DNA of 64,000 nt from Myxococcales bacterium (GTDB lineage Bacteria; Myxococcota_A; Polyangia; Haliangiales; Haliangiaceae), in contig JAEUJY010000072.1 in the NCBI GenBank assembly GCA_016794525.1, positions 92,946 through 156,945 of the forward strand, written 5' to 3'. The stretch's first letter is position 1. Each line of letters begins with the position of its first letter. The translations under genes were made by a program, and so were the position numbers. Below, in pieces: positions 39,358 to 48,060 of the stretch. Below the pieces are notes generated by a model, which saw only the letters and a program-made list of their open reading frames with translations, was not told where the DNA came from and ran no database searches.

Positions 39358-39524
39358 GCGTGGTCGACGGGCGCGGCACGACGCTGTGAGCGCCGAACGT
39401 CCGCGCGCGCGCCGGTTGCCGGCGTTTGCCGAGGCGGGTCCGCGGCCGTCGCGCCTGCGACATCGTGCCCGCGTGCGCCCGCGCGGCGCGTGCCTACCAT
39501 GGCAGCGCGGCGACGAGCGCGGTC

Positions 39525-40034
39525 ATGTTCCCGATCGGTCTCCTGAAGGCGGTGGCGTCCACGGTGCGCGACCACGAGCCGGTCGTGGGCGTGCGGCGGC
39601 GGCTGTACGATCGTCGGTTCGCGCGCACGTCGGGGTGGCACAACCTGGCGCGCGGCCTCTACGGGTCGTTCGCCGAGGCGCGCGCCGACGCGCCCGCCAC
39701 GATGCCCGTCGGGTACGTGCTCGACGACGACGCGTACGCGCGCCACGCGACGATCGAGGCCCACGACTACCCGGCGCTGTTCTGGCTGCGGGCCGCGCTC
39801 GAGGGCGGGTGCACGCTCCTCGACTTCGGCGGCCACGTCGGCCTGCAGTACTACCTGTACCGCGACTACCTCGCGCTGGCCTCGACGACGCGGTGGATCG
39901 TGGCCGAGCAGCCCGGCGTGGTGGCGCGTGGCCGCGCGCTGGCGCAACGGCGCGACGCCCCGCACCTCGCGTTCGTCGAGGACCCCGCGTACGCCGTGCC
40001 GACCTACAGCGGGCTGTACCTCGAGCGGACGTAG
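39525..40034 (+). CDS. TIGR04325-like methyltransferase copy with internal deletion
   Basis: A 169-residue relative of the gene at 18364. It keeps the N-terminal part (HNLARGLYGSFAEARADAP) and the SAM motif LLDFGGHVGLQYYLYRDYL, plus RWIVAEQPGVVARGRALAQRRDAPHLAF. It then goes straight from FVEDPA to the family's C-terminal end (YAVPTYSGLYLERT). Compared with the other copy about 98 residues of the second half of the Rossmann domain are missing, in frame. The protein is probably not an active methyltransferase, although it could still fold as a binding remnant. Start ATG at 39525. Confidence 0.6.
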   Translation: MFPIGLLKAVASTVRDHEPVVGVRRRLYDRRFARTSGWHNLARGLYGSFAEARADAPATMPVGYVLDDDAYARHATIEAHDYPALFWLRAALEGGCTLLDFGGHVGLQYYLYRDYLALASTTRWIVAEQPGVVARGRALAQRRDAPHLAFVEDPAYAVPTYSGLYLERT

Positions 40035-40158
40035 CGCGCTCGAGGGCCGCCGATCCCGACGCGCGCACGATGCCGTCGCCACCGCTGGCGGATGTCCCCG
40101 GATCGCGCGACAACTCGGGCGGATCATCGCGGCCCGCCGGGGCGGGCATGGAGGGTAG

Positions 40159-40971
40159 ATGCGTGGATTCGTGAGTGTCATCGTCGCCGCCGCGGTTGGC
40201 GGCAGCATCACCGGCGCGGTCGCGCAGCCTGCACCTGCGGCGCCGTCGCCGCCGTCGCCGCCAGCGCCGCCCTTGAGCGACCCGTGGGCGCTGCCGGCAC
40301 CACCCGCACCGCCCGCACCGCCCGCACCGCCGGCGCCCCCGCCGCCGCTCAGCGCGGTGAGCACGCCGCTCGCCGCGGCCGAACCGGTGGCCGAACCGGC
40401 GCCCGACGCAGCCCCCGCGCTGGCACCGTCGTCCGCGCCCGTCGCCGTGACCGCGAGCCGTCGTCCCGGAGCGGCGTTCGGGCTCGGCATCGGCATCGAC
40501 ACGTCACCGTTCCGCCTGGGCGACGGCATCAACACCGCGAGCATCCGCTTCCGCTTCGCGAGCGGGACGACGCTCGAGCCGAGCGTCACCCTGGTACGAA
40601 GCAGCAGCACGGACAGCGACGGAACGACGGAATGGATCTCCACCTGGAGCGGCGTCGCGGTTCGTGCGGCGGTCCGACACCCGATCCGGGCTCGCGGCCC
40701 GATGGAACTGTCGCTGATCGCCGGGCTCGCCGTGTCGCGGTACCGCGGCGAGGGTGACCGGGTCGACGACGACACCGCGTCGACGTCCGTGACGCTGCAG
40801 GCCGGGGTCGGCCTCGACTACTGGTTCAATCGCAGCTGGGCCGCGAGCATGGCGGTGGTCGATCCACTCGTCCAGTACTCGAAGTACTCGGGCGAGCAGG
40901 TCCTCGATCACCGCTCGCTGAGCTTCGGCATCGAGCTCCAGATCAGCGCGATGATCCACCTGTACTTCTGA
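40159..40971 (+). CDS. Probable outer-membrane beta-barrel protein with Pro-rich stalk
   Basis: A 270-residue protein. The signal peptide (VIVAAAVGGSITGAVAQ) is followed by a Pro/Ala-rich stalk with repeated APPAP units to about residue 100, encoded by a short tandem repeat near 40290-40345. The body has amphipathic strands (FGLGIGIDTSPF, ASIRFRFASGTTLEPSVTLV, LSFGIELQISAMIHLYF) ending in Phe, as outer-membrane barrels do. GGAGGGT just upstream of the ATG at 40159 is a good ribosome-binding site. Function unknown. Confidence 0.7.
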   Translation: MRGFVSVIVAAAVGGSITGAVAQPAPAAPSPPSPPAPPLSDPWALPAPPAPPAPPAPPAPPPPLSAVSTPLAAAEPVAEPAPDAAPALAPSSAPVAVTASRRPGAAFGLGIGIDTSPFRLGDGINTASIRFRFASGTTLEPSVTLVRSSSTDSDGTTEWISTWSGVAVRAAVRHPIRARGPMELSLIAGLAVSRYRGEGDRVDDDTASTSVTLQAGVGLDYWFNRSWAASMAVVDPLVQYSKYSGEQVLDHRSLSFGIELQISAMIHLYF

Positions 40972-40980
40972 CGGCGCGCG

Positions 40981-41280
40981 CTACGGCTGCGGCGCCACGC
41001 GCGGCGGCGGCGTGTCCGGGCGCGCGTGATCGAGGCGATCGAGCACGTCGGCGGGGATGGTCTCGTGCACCGCCGTGGTGCGCGGCGGCGGCGCGCCCGC
41101 GCGCTGCGCCTCCTCGCTCTTGTGCGCCGCGGCGTCGGGGTTCGCCAGCGTCACGGCGGTGGCCGCGGCGGCCGCGACCCCCGCGACGTGGCTGGACGGC
41201 GGATGGGGCGCGTTCTTCAGGATCGGCTCGCTGCACCCGCCAGCGAGCGCCACGACCAGCAGCAGCGACGTGATCCGCAT
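40981..41280 (-). CDS. Small lipoprotein
   Basis: A 99-residue lipoprotein (LAGGC, Cys16). Right after the lipid Cys it reads SEPILKNAP, like GPILKGAP at the same place in the lipoprotein at 8379-9200. The rest is Ala-rich and low complexity, with no recognisable domain. Convergent with the barrel gene, with 9 bases between stops. Confidence 0.65.
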   Translation of the reverse strand: MRITSLLLVVALAGGCSEPILKNAPHPPSSHVAGVAAAAATAVTLANPDAAAHKSEEAQRAGAPPPRTTAVHETIPADVLDRLDHARPDTPPPRVAPQP

Positions 41281-41335
41281 GCCACCAGCGTAACCACCGC
41301 CGGCCCGCTGGCCAGCGGTCGCGGCCGATCGCCGC

Positions 41336-42505
41336 TCAGCCGCCGGCGTAGGTGACCGCGACGTCGGCGTCGGTGGACGTGCGCGGGACCGGCGCGCCGC
41401 CGCGCAGCGTGTGCTCGAAGAACGCCCGCAGCCAGGTCGACAAGATCGCGTGCACCCGCGGGGCGGCCATCGTGCCGACCATCGCCGGATCGCCGCCCAG
41501 GTGGATCAGATCGGTGAGGCCGAGGTGCTGCGCGCCGGCGAGGTGGACGCGCCACGCGGTGACGTCGTCGCGCTCGACCACCCACGCGTTGGCGCCGACC
41601 GCGGTGTCGCTCTCGAACACCAGGTGCGGCCGCGTGAACCGGGCGCCGACGAACGCGCCCGGGACGTAGCCGTCGAGGTTGGCCGAGCCGGCGCAGGCCG
41701 GGATGGCCTCGCACGCGTCCAGCGCGACGCCGCCGCCGAACGACATGCCCATCACGCCGACGTGGGCGAGGTCGAGGTGCGGGCGCAGCCGATCGTCGGC
41801 GGGCAGCCCACCCAGCGCGGCGGCGACCGCGACCAGCCGCGCGCTCCAGGCCCGGCCGTGGGCGGCGACGTGGGGCGACGCGGCGTCGAAGGCCGCCCGG
41901 GCTGCGTCGCGCGCCGCGCGATCGGGGGCGGTGATCATCGCGACGAAGTGCGGCCCGGCGGCCTCGCCGTCGGCGAAGATCTCGCCGACCAGCGCGGGAT
42001 CCGACGGCAGCGAGCCGCCCTCGGGCCACGGCACGCTGGCCGACTCGCCGGGCATCGCCACGCTGACCACGACGAACCCGTGGCTGGCCAGGTCCTCGAC
42101 CTCGGCGGTGTTCTGGGCCAGGTAGCCGTTGAGGCCGTGGGCGAACAGCACCACCGGCCAGGCGCCGTCGGCGGGCGCCGCCATCGCGCCGGCGTGGGTC
42201 GCGATCGTCGTCGGATCGGGGATGGCCTCGGGCGGCAGGCCCAGGGCCGCGGTCGCCCGCGCCCGCAGCTCCTCGTCGGCGCGCGCGTACGCGGCGGGCT
42301 CGCCGCGCCGGACCGCCGGGTACCAGACGCGCACGACGGTGTCGGCCAGACGCCGGGTCTCGACACCGAGCGGGTACGGGCCGGTCGGCGCAGGCAGCGG
42401 CGTGACGACCGGTGGCTCGGGGCGGGTCGGCGCGACGGCGGGGCTGCCGCAGGCCATCGACAGGCATGTGAGTGATGCGAGCAGGTACGGCGGCGGACGG
42501 TGCAT
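41336..42505 (-). CDS. Alpha/beta hydrolase lipoprotein (PAF-acetylhydrolase-like)
   Basis: A 389-residue protein. The lipobox is SMAC (Cys about 19). YPLGVETRRLADTVVRVWYPA at the start of the mature part, the oxyanion loop HGLNG, and the nucleophile elbow GMSFGGG point to a platelet-activating-factor acetylhydrolase-like alpha/beta hydrolase. A later GAQHLGLTDL supplies the likely His. Such enzymes hydrolyse phospholipid or other short esters; here it would act at the envelope. The start ATG at 42505 lies just before the signal segment; the longer frame upstream is antisense noise. Confidence 0.85.
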   Translation of the reverse strand: MHRPPPYLLASLTCLSMACGSPAVAPTRPEPPVVTPLPAPTGPYPLGVETRRLADTVVRVWYPAVRRGEPAAYARADEELRARATAALGLPPEAIPDPTTIATHAGAMAAPADGAWPVVLFAHGLNGYLAQNTAEVEDLASHGFVVVSVAMPGESASVPWPEGGSLPSDPALVGEIFADGEAAGPHFVAMITAPDRAARDAARAAFDAASPHVAAHGRAWSARLVAVAAALGGLPADDRLRPHLDLAHVGVMGMSFGGGVALDACEAIPACAGSANLDGYVPGAFVGARFTRPHLVFESDTAVGANAWVVERDDVTAWRVHLAGAQHLGLTDLIHLGGDPAMVGTMAAPRVHAILSTWLRAFFEHTLRGGAPVPRTSTDADVAVTYAGG

Positions 42506-42609
42506 CAGGCCCCATGACACCCGCCCGCGCCGCCAGGGTGCGCGCCGGGGCTGCGACAGCGCGTCGCAGCCTGCCGCCCTGGGCTCGATGCGATGCGTCG
42601 CGCCGTGAC

Positions 42610-43251
42610 CTAGTCGCGGCCGCAGGCCTGGTCGATCCACGGGCGCAGGCCGGCGGCGTCGAGCACCGCGCTGTACGCGTCCCAGATCGCGGACGACTTG
42701 CCGTCGAAGATGTCTTGCGGCCGATCGAGCGGCTCGGTCTTGCCGTCGTGCACCCACTGCAACATCCGGTGCTGCTCGGTGAACTCGAGGCGGTGGACGC
42801 CGGCGGGCCCGGTGAACGTCATCGAGCCCGAGGGGTAGTCGTCGGTCCAGCTCGAGACCATCGTCCGGTCGGTCGGCTCCGCCTGCGCCATCGCCGCGTG
42901 GGCCGCGGCCATCGCGGTCTGCAGCGCGGCGATCGTCGCGCGCGGGACCGACACGGGCTTGGTCGCCTTCGCGTCGCGCTGGTAGCCGATCGCCAGCGCG
43001 CCCTCGCCCGTGAACACCGCGCCGTGCGGCGTGAGCGTCGCGGTGAACTCGTGGGAGCACCCGAGCCCGACCCAGACGTCGTTGAGCTCGATGCGCTCGG
43101 CGCTGAGCAACGGATCGCGATCGGCGCCGGCGGCGGCGTGGTCACCGGGCGTGTTGCGCGGGGCGGCCGGGGCGGCCGGCGCGGCGCGGTCGCCGCACGC
43201 GGCCAGGGCGGTCAGCAGCAGCGCGGCGCGGGCGGCGTGACGGGGGCGCAT
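42610..43251 (-). CDS. Lipoprotein of unknown function
   Basis: A 213-residue lipoprotein (LAAC, Cys about 19), with an Ala/Pro linker. The body has Trp and beta-strand patterns (DVWVGLGCSHEFTATLTPHG, MVSSWTDDYPSGSMTFTGPAGVHRLEFTEQH). The shape resembles small eukaryote-like or YceI-like beta proteins, but I do not assign it. Same strand as the alpha/beta hydrolase lipoprotein, 104 bases upstream of its start. Confidence 0.72.
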   Translation of the reverse strand: MRPRHAARAALLLTALAACGDRAAPAAPAAPRNTPGDHAAAGADRDPLLSAERIELNDVWVGLGCSHEFTATLTPHGAVFTGEGALAIGYQRDAKATKPVSVPRATIAALQTAMAAAHAAMAQAEPTDRTMVSSWTDDYPSGSMTFTGPAGVHRLEFTEQHRMLQWVHDGKTEPLDRPQDIFDGKSSAIWDAYSAVLDAAGLRPWIDQACGRD

Positions 43252-43267
43252 GTCGCGAGGCTACCAG

Positions 43268-43918
43268 CTACAGCGGCGGGAACGCGTCGCACTCGCAGAG
43301 GTAGCTGTTGGCGTCGGTGCACGCCTTGTCCTCGTAGGTGAACGAGTTCTTGAACCGCACGCAGTCGATCGGATCGCCGCCGTCGGGATCGCCGTTGTCC
43401 CACGGCGGCTGTTGCCCGACCTGCGGGTAGCCGTTGGTCGGCTCCGCCGTGACCCAGCGGAACGTGCCCTCGATCAGCTGGTCGCTCAGCCCGACCCAGG
43501 AGTTGCCGGTGATCGCCGGCGGGCTGGTCAGCGCGAGGCGCTCGGCGTCGTCACCGATGACCACGAGGTGGGTGAAGCCGGTGAAGGCGCCGCCGTCGTC
43601 GTCGTCGTTGCAGTCGGCGGCGGCGGCGGTCCACGACGCGGTCGCGGTGACCTCGCGGTAGCGCGAGGTCGAGGTACCCAGCGCGCCATAGCCGGTCGGG
43701 CACATCGGCACGATGGCGTCGATGCTGCGCGCGTCGGTGAGCGCGGCGTCGGCCGCCTGGGCATCGATGACCGGCCCGTCCACCGCGGTCACCCCGTCGG
43801 ACGGCGCGCCGTCGGAGGCGACGGCATCCCCGCCGGCGTCCTCGTCGGCGATGAGCCCGCTCGGGTGAAACCCGCACCCCAGCGCGGCGCACAGGCTCGC
43901 GGCCAGCAAGCGACGCAT
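43268..43918 (-). CDS. Lipoprotein with C-type-lectin-like domain
   Basis: A 216-residue lipoprotein (LGC lipobox near residue 15), with an Asp/Ala-rich linker to about residue 75. The rest has the order of a C-type-lectin-like domain: SWTAAAADCND, THLVVIGDDAERLAL, NSWVGLSDQLIEGTFRWV, then a PWDNGDPDGG Asn/Asp-rich loop, DCVRFKNSFTYEDKACTDANSYLCE. The paired Cys and the WVGL and carbohydrate-loop positions fit. It would be a surface binding protein for sugars or other ligands. The start ATG at 43918 is directly before the signal. Confidence 0.8.
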   Translation of the reverse strand: MRRLLAASLCAALGCGFHPSGLIADEDAGGDAVASDGAPSDGVTAVDGPVIDAQAADAALTDARSIDAIVPMCPTGYGALGTSTSRYREVTATASWTAAAADCNDDDDGGAFTGFTHLVVIGDDAERLALTSPPAITGNSWVGLSDQLIEGTFRWVTAEPTNGYPQVGQQPPWDNGDPDGGDPIDCVRFKNSFTYEDKACTDANSYLCECDAFPPL

Positions 43919-43968
43919 GTCGGAAGCGTACCCGGTTCGCCACCGCGGTGGTCCGAAATCGCTGACGG

Positions 43969-44916
43969 CTACACCGCGACGAGCCGCGCGGCTCGCCCCA
44001 GCCGGACGTCGACCGACGCCAGCGTGCCGACGACGTCGCCGGCGATCTCGAACGGCGCGGGGCGATCGAGCGCGAGCGTCACCGCGTCGCACAGGAAGTC
44101 GTGGACCCGCGGCGAGCGGTAGCGGCCCCGGAACGCGGCCGGCGCGCTCGCGACCACCTCACCGAGGCCGGGGTCGCCGGCGCGCACCTGGAAGCGATCG
44201 GCGCGGGTGCGGGCGAACGCGAACATCTGCAGGCCGAAGCCGAAGTACGGGATCGTCGAGCACGCGGCCAGCGTGCAGGCGCCCGACCACAGCACGGCGT
44301 CGGTCGCGGCGGCGCCGTCGACGTGGGCCGCAGCGCCGCGGCGGTGGATCGTCACGGTCGGCCGCGCGGTGCGCACGAAGCGCGGCACCGACACCAGCGG
44401 CACCGCCAGCGCGTAGCGCAGCGCGGCCGGCAGCCGCACGCGTGCGCGGGCCAGCGTCGTGGCCACCGCGTCGGCGTCGGCCACCAGCTGCGCGTCGAGC
44501 CCGAAGCCGCAGAACGGCGCGCGCCGCCCCAGCAGGTCGAGCATCGGCAGCTCGATCGGCGCCGCGACCTCGGCGCGGGCCAGCGCGGCGCCGACGTCGG
44601 CAGGCCGCGGCGCGCGGGCGCCGATCGTGCGCGCCACCGCGTTGCCGGTGCCGAGCGCGAGCACGCCGACGACCGGCTCGGGTGCGCCGTGGGCCGTGGC
44701 GGCGCGGGCGATCGCCGCGAGCCCGGCGACCAGCGTGCCGTCGCCGCCGCCCAGGACGATCCGCCGCGCACCGGTCGCGACCAGCTCGGCCAGCGCCTCG
44801 TCGGCCTCGGCCGCGCTGTCGGTGACGATCAGCCTCGGCGTCGCGGCGCGGAGCGCGGCCAGCATGCGCGGCCCGGCTCGCCCGGCGCGGCGGTTGATCA
44901 GCACGGGCGCGGCCAT
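43969..44916 (-). CDS. Diacylglycerol kinase-type lipid kinase
   Basis: A 315-residue DagK/YegS-like lipid kinase. It starts with VLINRRAGR. The nucleotide motif GGGDGT is at residues 56-61, with ALGTGNAVART downstream, and VDGAAATDAV resembles the conserved late segment. It phosphorylates a lipid alcohol such as diacylglycerol or a sphingoid base at the membrane; the substrate is not certain. Divergent from the short-chain dehydrogenase gene with 47 bases between starts. Confidence 0.9.
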   Translation of the reverse strand: MAAPVLINRRAGRAGPRMLAALRAATPRLIVTDSAAEADEALAELVATGARRIVLGGGDGTLVAGLAAIARAATAHGAPEPVVGVLALGTGNAVARTIGARAPRPADVGAALARAEVAAPIELPMLDLLGRRAPFCGFGLDAQLVADADAVATTLARARVRLPAALRYALAVPLVSVPRFVRTARPTVTIHRRGAAAHVDGAAATDAVLWSGACTLAACSTIPYFGFGLQMFAFARTRADRFQVRAGDPGLGEVVASAPAAFRGRYRSPRVHDFLCDAVTLALDRPAPFEIAGDVVGTLASVDVRLGRAARLVAV

Positions 44917-44963
44917 GCGCGAGGGTAGCGTAACCGTCGGTGGGGCGCCGCCGTCGAACCTGC

Positions 44964-45929
44964 ATGCCCGCGACCGACGGCCCGTGGATCCGCGCCGGCG
45001 GCGCGCTGGTCGCCGCGGCGCGCATGCCCGGCGTCGCGTGGGCCTGGAGCGCGCTCGGTCATCGCCGGCGCGCGCGGCGGTTCGCGGCGGCCGAGCTCGC
45101 GGTCGACCTCGCGGGCGCGCACTGCGTCGTCACCGGCGCCAGCTCCGGCCTCGGCCTGGCGACCGCGCGCGCGCTGGCCGGGCGGGGCGCGACGGTGTGG
45201 TTGCTGTGCCGCGACGCCGCGCGCGGCGAGGCCGCCCGCGCCGAGGTCGCTGCGTGCGGTGGCGACGCGCGGCTGGTGGTCGTCGACGTCGGCGAGCTAG
45301 GGCAGATCCGGCGCGCGGCCGCGGCGATCGACGCGCCGCGCGTCGACGCGCTGGTCCACAACGCCGGCGCGCTGCCTCACGCCCGCGCGGTCACCGGCGA
45401 CGGCCACGAGGTCGACTTCGCGGTGCACCTGGCGGGCCCCCACCTGCTGACGAAGCTGCTGCTGCCGCGGCTGCGCGCGGCGCGCGGTCGCGTGGTGTTC
45501 GTGTCGTCGGGTGGCATGTACAGCGAGCGCCTGCGCGTCGACGATCTGCAGTGGCGCGCGCGCCCCTACGACGGCGTGGCCGCCTACGCGCAGGTCAAGC
45601 GCGCCCAGGTCGTGCTGACCGAGCTGTGGGCTGCGCGCGAGCCGACGATCGCCTTCCACGCGATGCACCCGGGCTGGGCCGACACGCCCGGCGTCGCCGC
45701 CGCGCTGCCCGGGTTCTACCGCGCGACGCGCCGCTTCTTGCGCACGCCCGCCGAGGGCGCCGACACGATCGTCTGGCTCGCCGCCGCCCAGCCGCCGCCC
45801 GGCCCGAGCGGCCGGTTCTGGCACGATCGCGCGCTGGCGCCGACCCACCTGCTGCCGGGCACCGCCGACGATCCCGCCGATCGCGCCGGCCTGTGGACCG
45901 CCCTCGAGCGCGCGACCGCCGACCGCTGA
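44964..45929 (+). CDS. Short-chain dehydrogenase/reductase, DHRS12-like
   Basis: A 321-residue SDR. The cofactor motif is TGASSGLG (from residue 57), with NAGA further on, and the catalytic set is Ser181/182 (VFVSSGGMY) with Tyr208 and Lys212 (YAQVK). HPGWADTPGV is the usual segment after the active site. The N-terminal 45 residues before the fold suggest membrane association. Substrate unknown, probably a lipid or steroid-like molecule in view of the neighbouring lipid kinase (inference). ATG at 44964; a GTG at 44940 is possible. Confidence 0.9.
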   Translation: MPATDGPWIRAGGALVAAARMPGVAWAWSALGHRRRARRFAAAELAVDLAGAHCVVTGASSGLGLATARALAGRGATVWLLCRDAARGEAARAEVAACGGDARLVVVDVGELGQIRRAAAAIDAPRVDALVHNAGALPHARAVTGDGHEVDFAVHLAGPHLLTKLLLPRLRAARGRVVFVSSGGMYSERLRVDDLQWRARPYDGVAAYAQVKRAQVVLTELWAAREPTIAFHAMHPGWADTPGVAAALPGFYRATRRFLRTPAEGADTIVWLAAAQPPPGPSGRFWHDRALAPTHLLPGTADDPADRAGLWTALERATADR

Positions 45930-45948
45930 CGCGCGCGGGCGGTGCGCC

Positions 45949-46839
45949 TCAGATCACGCCGTGCCAGCCGTCGTCGTGGGCGGCGAACCGCGCGCGCAGC
46001 GCCGCGACGGTGGCCGCGTCGAGCGGACCCGCGCTCGCGTGTGCCGCGGCGCGCGCGATGCTGGCCGCGCGGCGGGTGCCGATCAGCGCCGCGGCCACGC
46101 CCGGCGCGAACGCCGCGAACCGCACCGCCAGCGCCTCGGCCTCGGCCGGCGCCGGCGCGTCGGCGTCGAACATGCGCAGCCACCGCGTCCGGTAGCGCTG
46201 GAGATCGTCGCGATCGGTCGGCGGCGGCAGCCACGGCGCGCCGGCCAGCCCGCGCTTGGCGAGCACGCCCTTGCCGGCGGCGATCGCGGTCGGGATGGCG
46301 TCGGCGAGCGCGCGCTGATCGACCAGGTTGACCGAGCACTCGACGACGTCGAGGTCAGGGCAGCGCACCGCCCACGCCAGCGCGTCGCCGTCGCCGGCGT
46401 AGCCGATCGCGCGCACCTTGCCGGCCGCCCGCGCCGCGACCAGCGGCTCGATCAGATCGCCGACCTCCAGCCGCGCGCGATCGCACGAGTGCAGCAAGAA
46501 CACGTCGAGGTAGTCGGTGCCCAGCCGCGCCAACGCCTGGTCGACGCCGCGCGCGATCACCGCCGGCGACCAGTCGGGCACGCCGGGCACGCCGTAGCCG
46601 CCCTTGGTCACCAGCACGACGCGGTCGCGCCGCCCGCGCAGCGCCCGGCCCACGCGATCCTCCGACGCGCCGTAGCTCGGCGCCGTGTCGATCAGATCCA
46701 CGCCGGCGTCGAGGGCCGTGTCGATCACCCGCGCGGCGTCGTCGTCCGAGAGGCCGAGGTCGCCGAGCGGTCCGCCGCCCAGGCCGAGCGGCGCGACGAG
46801 GAGGCCAGTGGAGCCGAGCGGTCGTCGCAGGGAGCGCAC
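45949..46839 (-). CDS. Aldo/keto reductase
   Basis: A 296-residue AKR. The tetrad is Asp51, Tyr56 (IDTAPSYG), Lys79 (LVTKGG) and His117 (FLLHSCD). The barrel end with the cofactor-binding IGTRRAASI is present. It reduces carbonyl compounds with NADPH in the cytoplasm. I chose the GTG at 46839, next to VRSLRRPLGSTGLLV; the ATG upstream at 46965 would add an Arg/Lys-rich stretch and overlap the next gene's start. Stop is 19 bases from the SDR stop (convergent). Confidence 0.92.
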   Translation of the reverse strand: MRSLRRPLGSTGLLVAPLGLGGGPLGDLGLSDDDAARVIDTALDAGVDLIDTAPSYGASEDRVGRALRGRRDRVVLVTKGGYGVPGVPDWSPAVIARGVDQALARLGTDYLDVFLLHSCDRARLEVGDLIEPLVAARAAGKVRAIGYAGDGDALAWAVRCPDLDVVECSVNLVDQRALADAIPTAIAAGKGVLAKRGLAGAPWLPPPTDRDDLQRYRTRWLRMFDADAPAPAEAEALAVRFAAFAPGVAAALIGTRRAASIARAAAHASAGPLDAATVAALRARFAAHDDGWHGVI

Positions 46840-46963
46840 GCCCCGGGTGTGCCACGCGGCCGCCCCGCGCGGGGTCGCGGCGCGCGGCTTTCGCCGGCGG
46901 GCTTCAGACTTCTTCACACGGGTCGCCCTCGACAGCCGCCGCGGCGCCACTACGCTTGCTCCC

Positions 46964-48016
46964 ATGGCGAAGCTGACCGGCCTCCGGCTCGAGCGCGCGC
47001 AGGCCTCGCCGCGCTACCGCGACGGCGGGTTCCACAACACCCACGGCGTGCGGCCGGTGCTCGACGGCGATCGCTGGTCGATCATGGGCGAGTTCTTCTT
47101 CGGCGGGCGGGCCCGGCGGCCGCGCGCCCCGCTGCCGATCGAGCGCCCGCACGAGGCCTGGGCCCGGCCGGTGTCGTCCGACGGGCTGCGCGTCACCTGG
47201 CTCGGCCACAGCACGATGCTGCTCGAGCTCGACGGCGCCCGCGTGCTGACCGATCCGGTGTTCGGCGAGCGCGCGTCGCCGGTCGGGTTCGCCGGGCCGC
47301 GCCGCTTCCACCCGGTGCCGGCGACGATCGCCGAGCTGCCGCCGCTCGACGCGGTGCTGCTGTCGCACGATCACTTCGACCACCTGTGCAAGGCCAGCGT
47401 GCGCGAGCTGGCGGCGCGGCGGGTCCCGTTCGTCACCTCGCTCGGCGTCGGCGCGCACCTCGAGGCCTACGGCGTCGACCCGGCGCTGATCACCGAGCTC
47501 GACTGGTGGGAGTCGACCACCGTGCGCGACGTCGCGTTCACCGCCACGCCGGCGCAGCACTTCTCCGGCCGCAGCCTGACCGGGCGCAACCGCACGCTGT
47601 GGTCGTCGTGGGTCATCGCCACGGCGCGCCGCCGGCTGTTCTTCTCGGGCGACACCGGGCTCACCGACGAGTTCCGCGCCATCGGCGCGCGGCTGGGGCC
47701 GTTCGATCTGACGATGCTCGAGATCGGCGCGTGGCACCCGGCGTGGGGCGGCGTCCACCTCGGGCCGACCAACGCGCTGGCGGCGTTCGCGATGCTCGGC
47801 GGCGGGACGTTGCTGCCGGTGCACTGGGGCACCTTCGACCTCGGGCTGCACCCGTGGGCCGAGCCGATCGAGACGCTGATCGCCGAGGCCGGCGGCGCGC
47901 GCGTGCTGACCCCGACGCTGGGGCGGCCCTTCGAGCCAGCCCACGAGCGCGGCCCCGCGCCGTGGTGGCGCGCCGTCGACGCGCCCGCACCTGCGGTCGC
48001 GCCGGTCGTGGGCTGA
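46964..48016 (+). CDS. Metallo-beta-lactamase-fold hydrolase, NAPE-PLD-like
   Basis: A 350-residue MBL-fold protein. The metal motif is LSHDHFDHL (HxHxDH), preceded by VTWLGHSTMLLELDG and followed by TPAQHFSGRS, FFSGDTG and HWGTFDL. The layout matches the NAPE-hydrolysing phospholipase D/UlaG-like group; related bacterial proteins cleave phosphodiesters of lipids. It would act in the cytoplasm or at the inner leaflet. ATG at 46964 just before the conserved start. A lipid kinase and SDR lie nearby, so lipid turnover is plausible (inference). Confidence 0.88.
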   Translation: MAKLTGLRLERAQASPRYRDGGFHNTHGVRPVLDGDRWSIMGEFFFGGRARRPRAPLPIERPHEAWARPVSSDGLRVTWLGHSTMLLELDGARVLTDPVFGERASPVGFAGPRRFHPVPATIAELPPLDAVLLSHDHFDHLCKASVRELAARRVPFVTSLGVGAHLEAYGVDPALITELDWWESTTVRDVAFTATPAQHFSGRSLTGRNRTLWSSWVIATARRRLFFSGDTGLTDEFRAIGARLGPFDLTMLEIGAWHPAWGGVHLGPTNALAAFAMLGGGTLLPVHWGTFDLGLHPWAEPIETLIAEAGGARVLTPTLGRPFEPAHERGPAPWWRAVDAPAPAVAPVVG

Positions 48017-48060
48017 CCCGCGTCGCGCGGCGCCGCCGGAACCGGGCTAGGCTCGCCGCC

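Noticed and set aside
40290..40345. GCACCGCCC tandem repeat
   Set aside because: It encodes the Pro-Ala stalk of a secreted protein and is explained by that.
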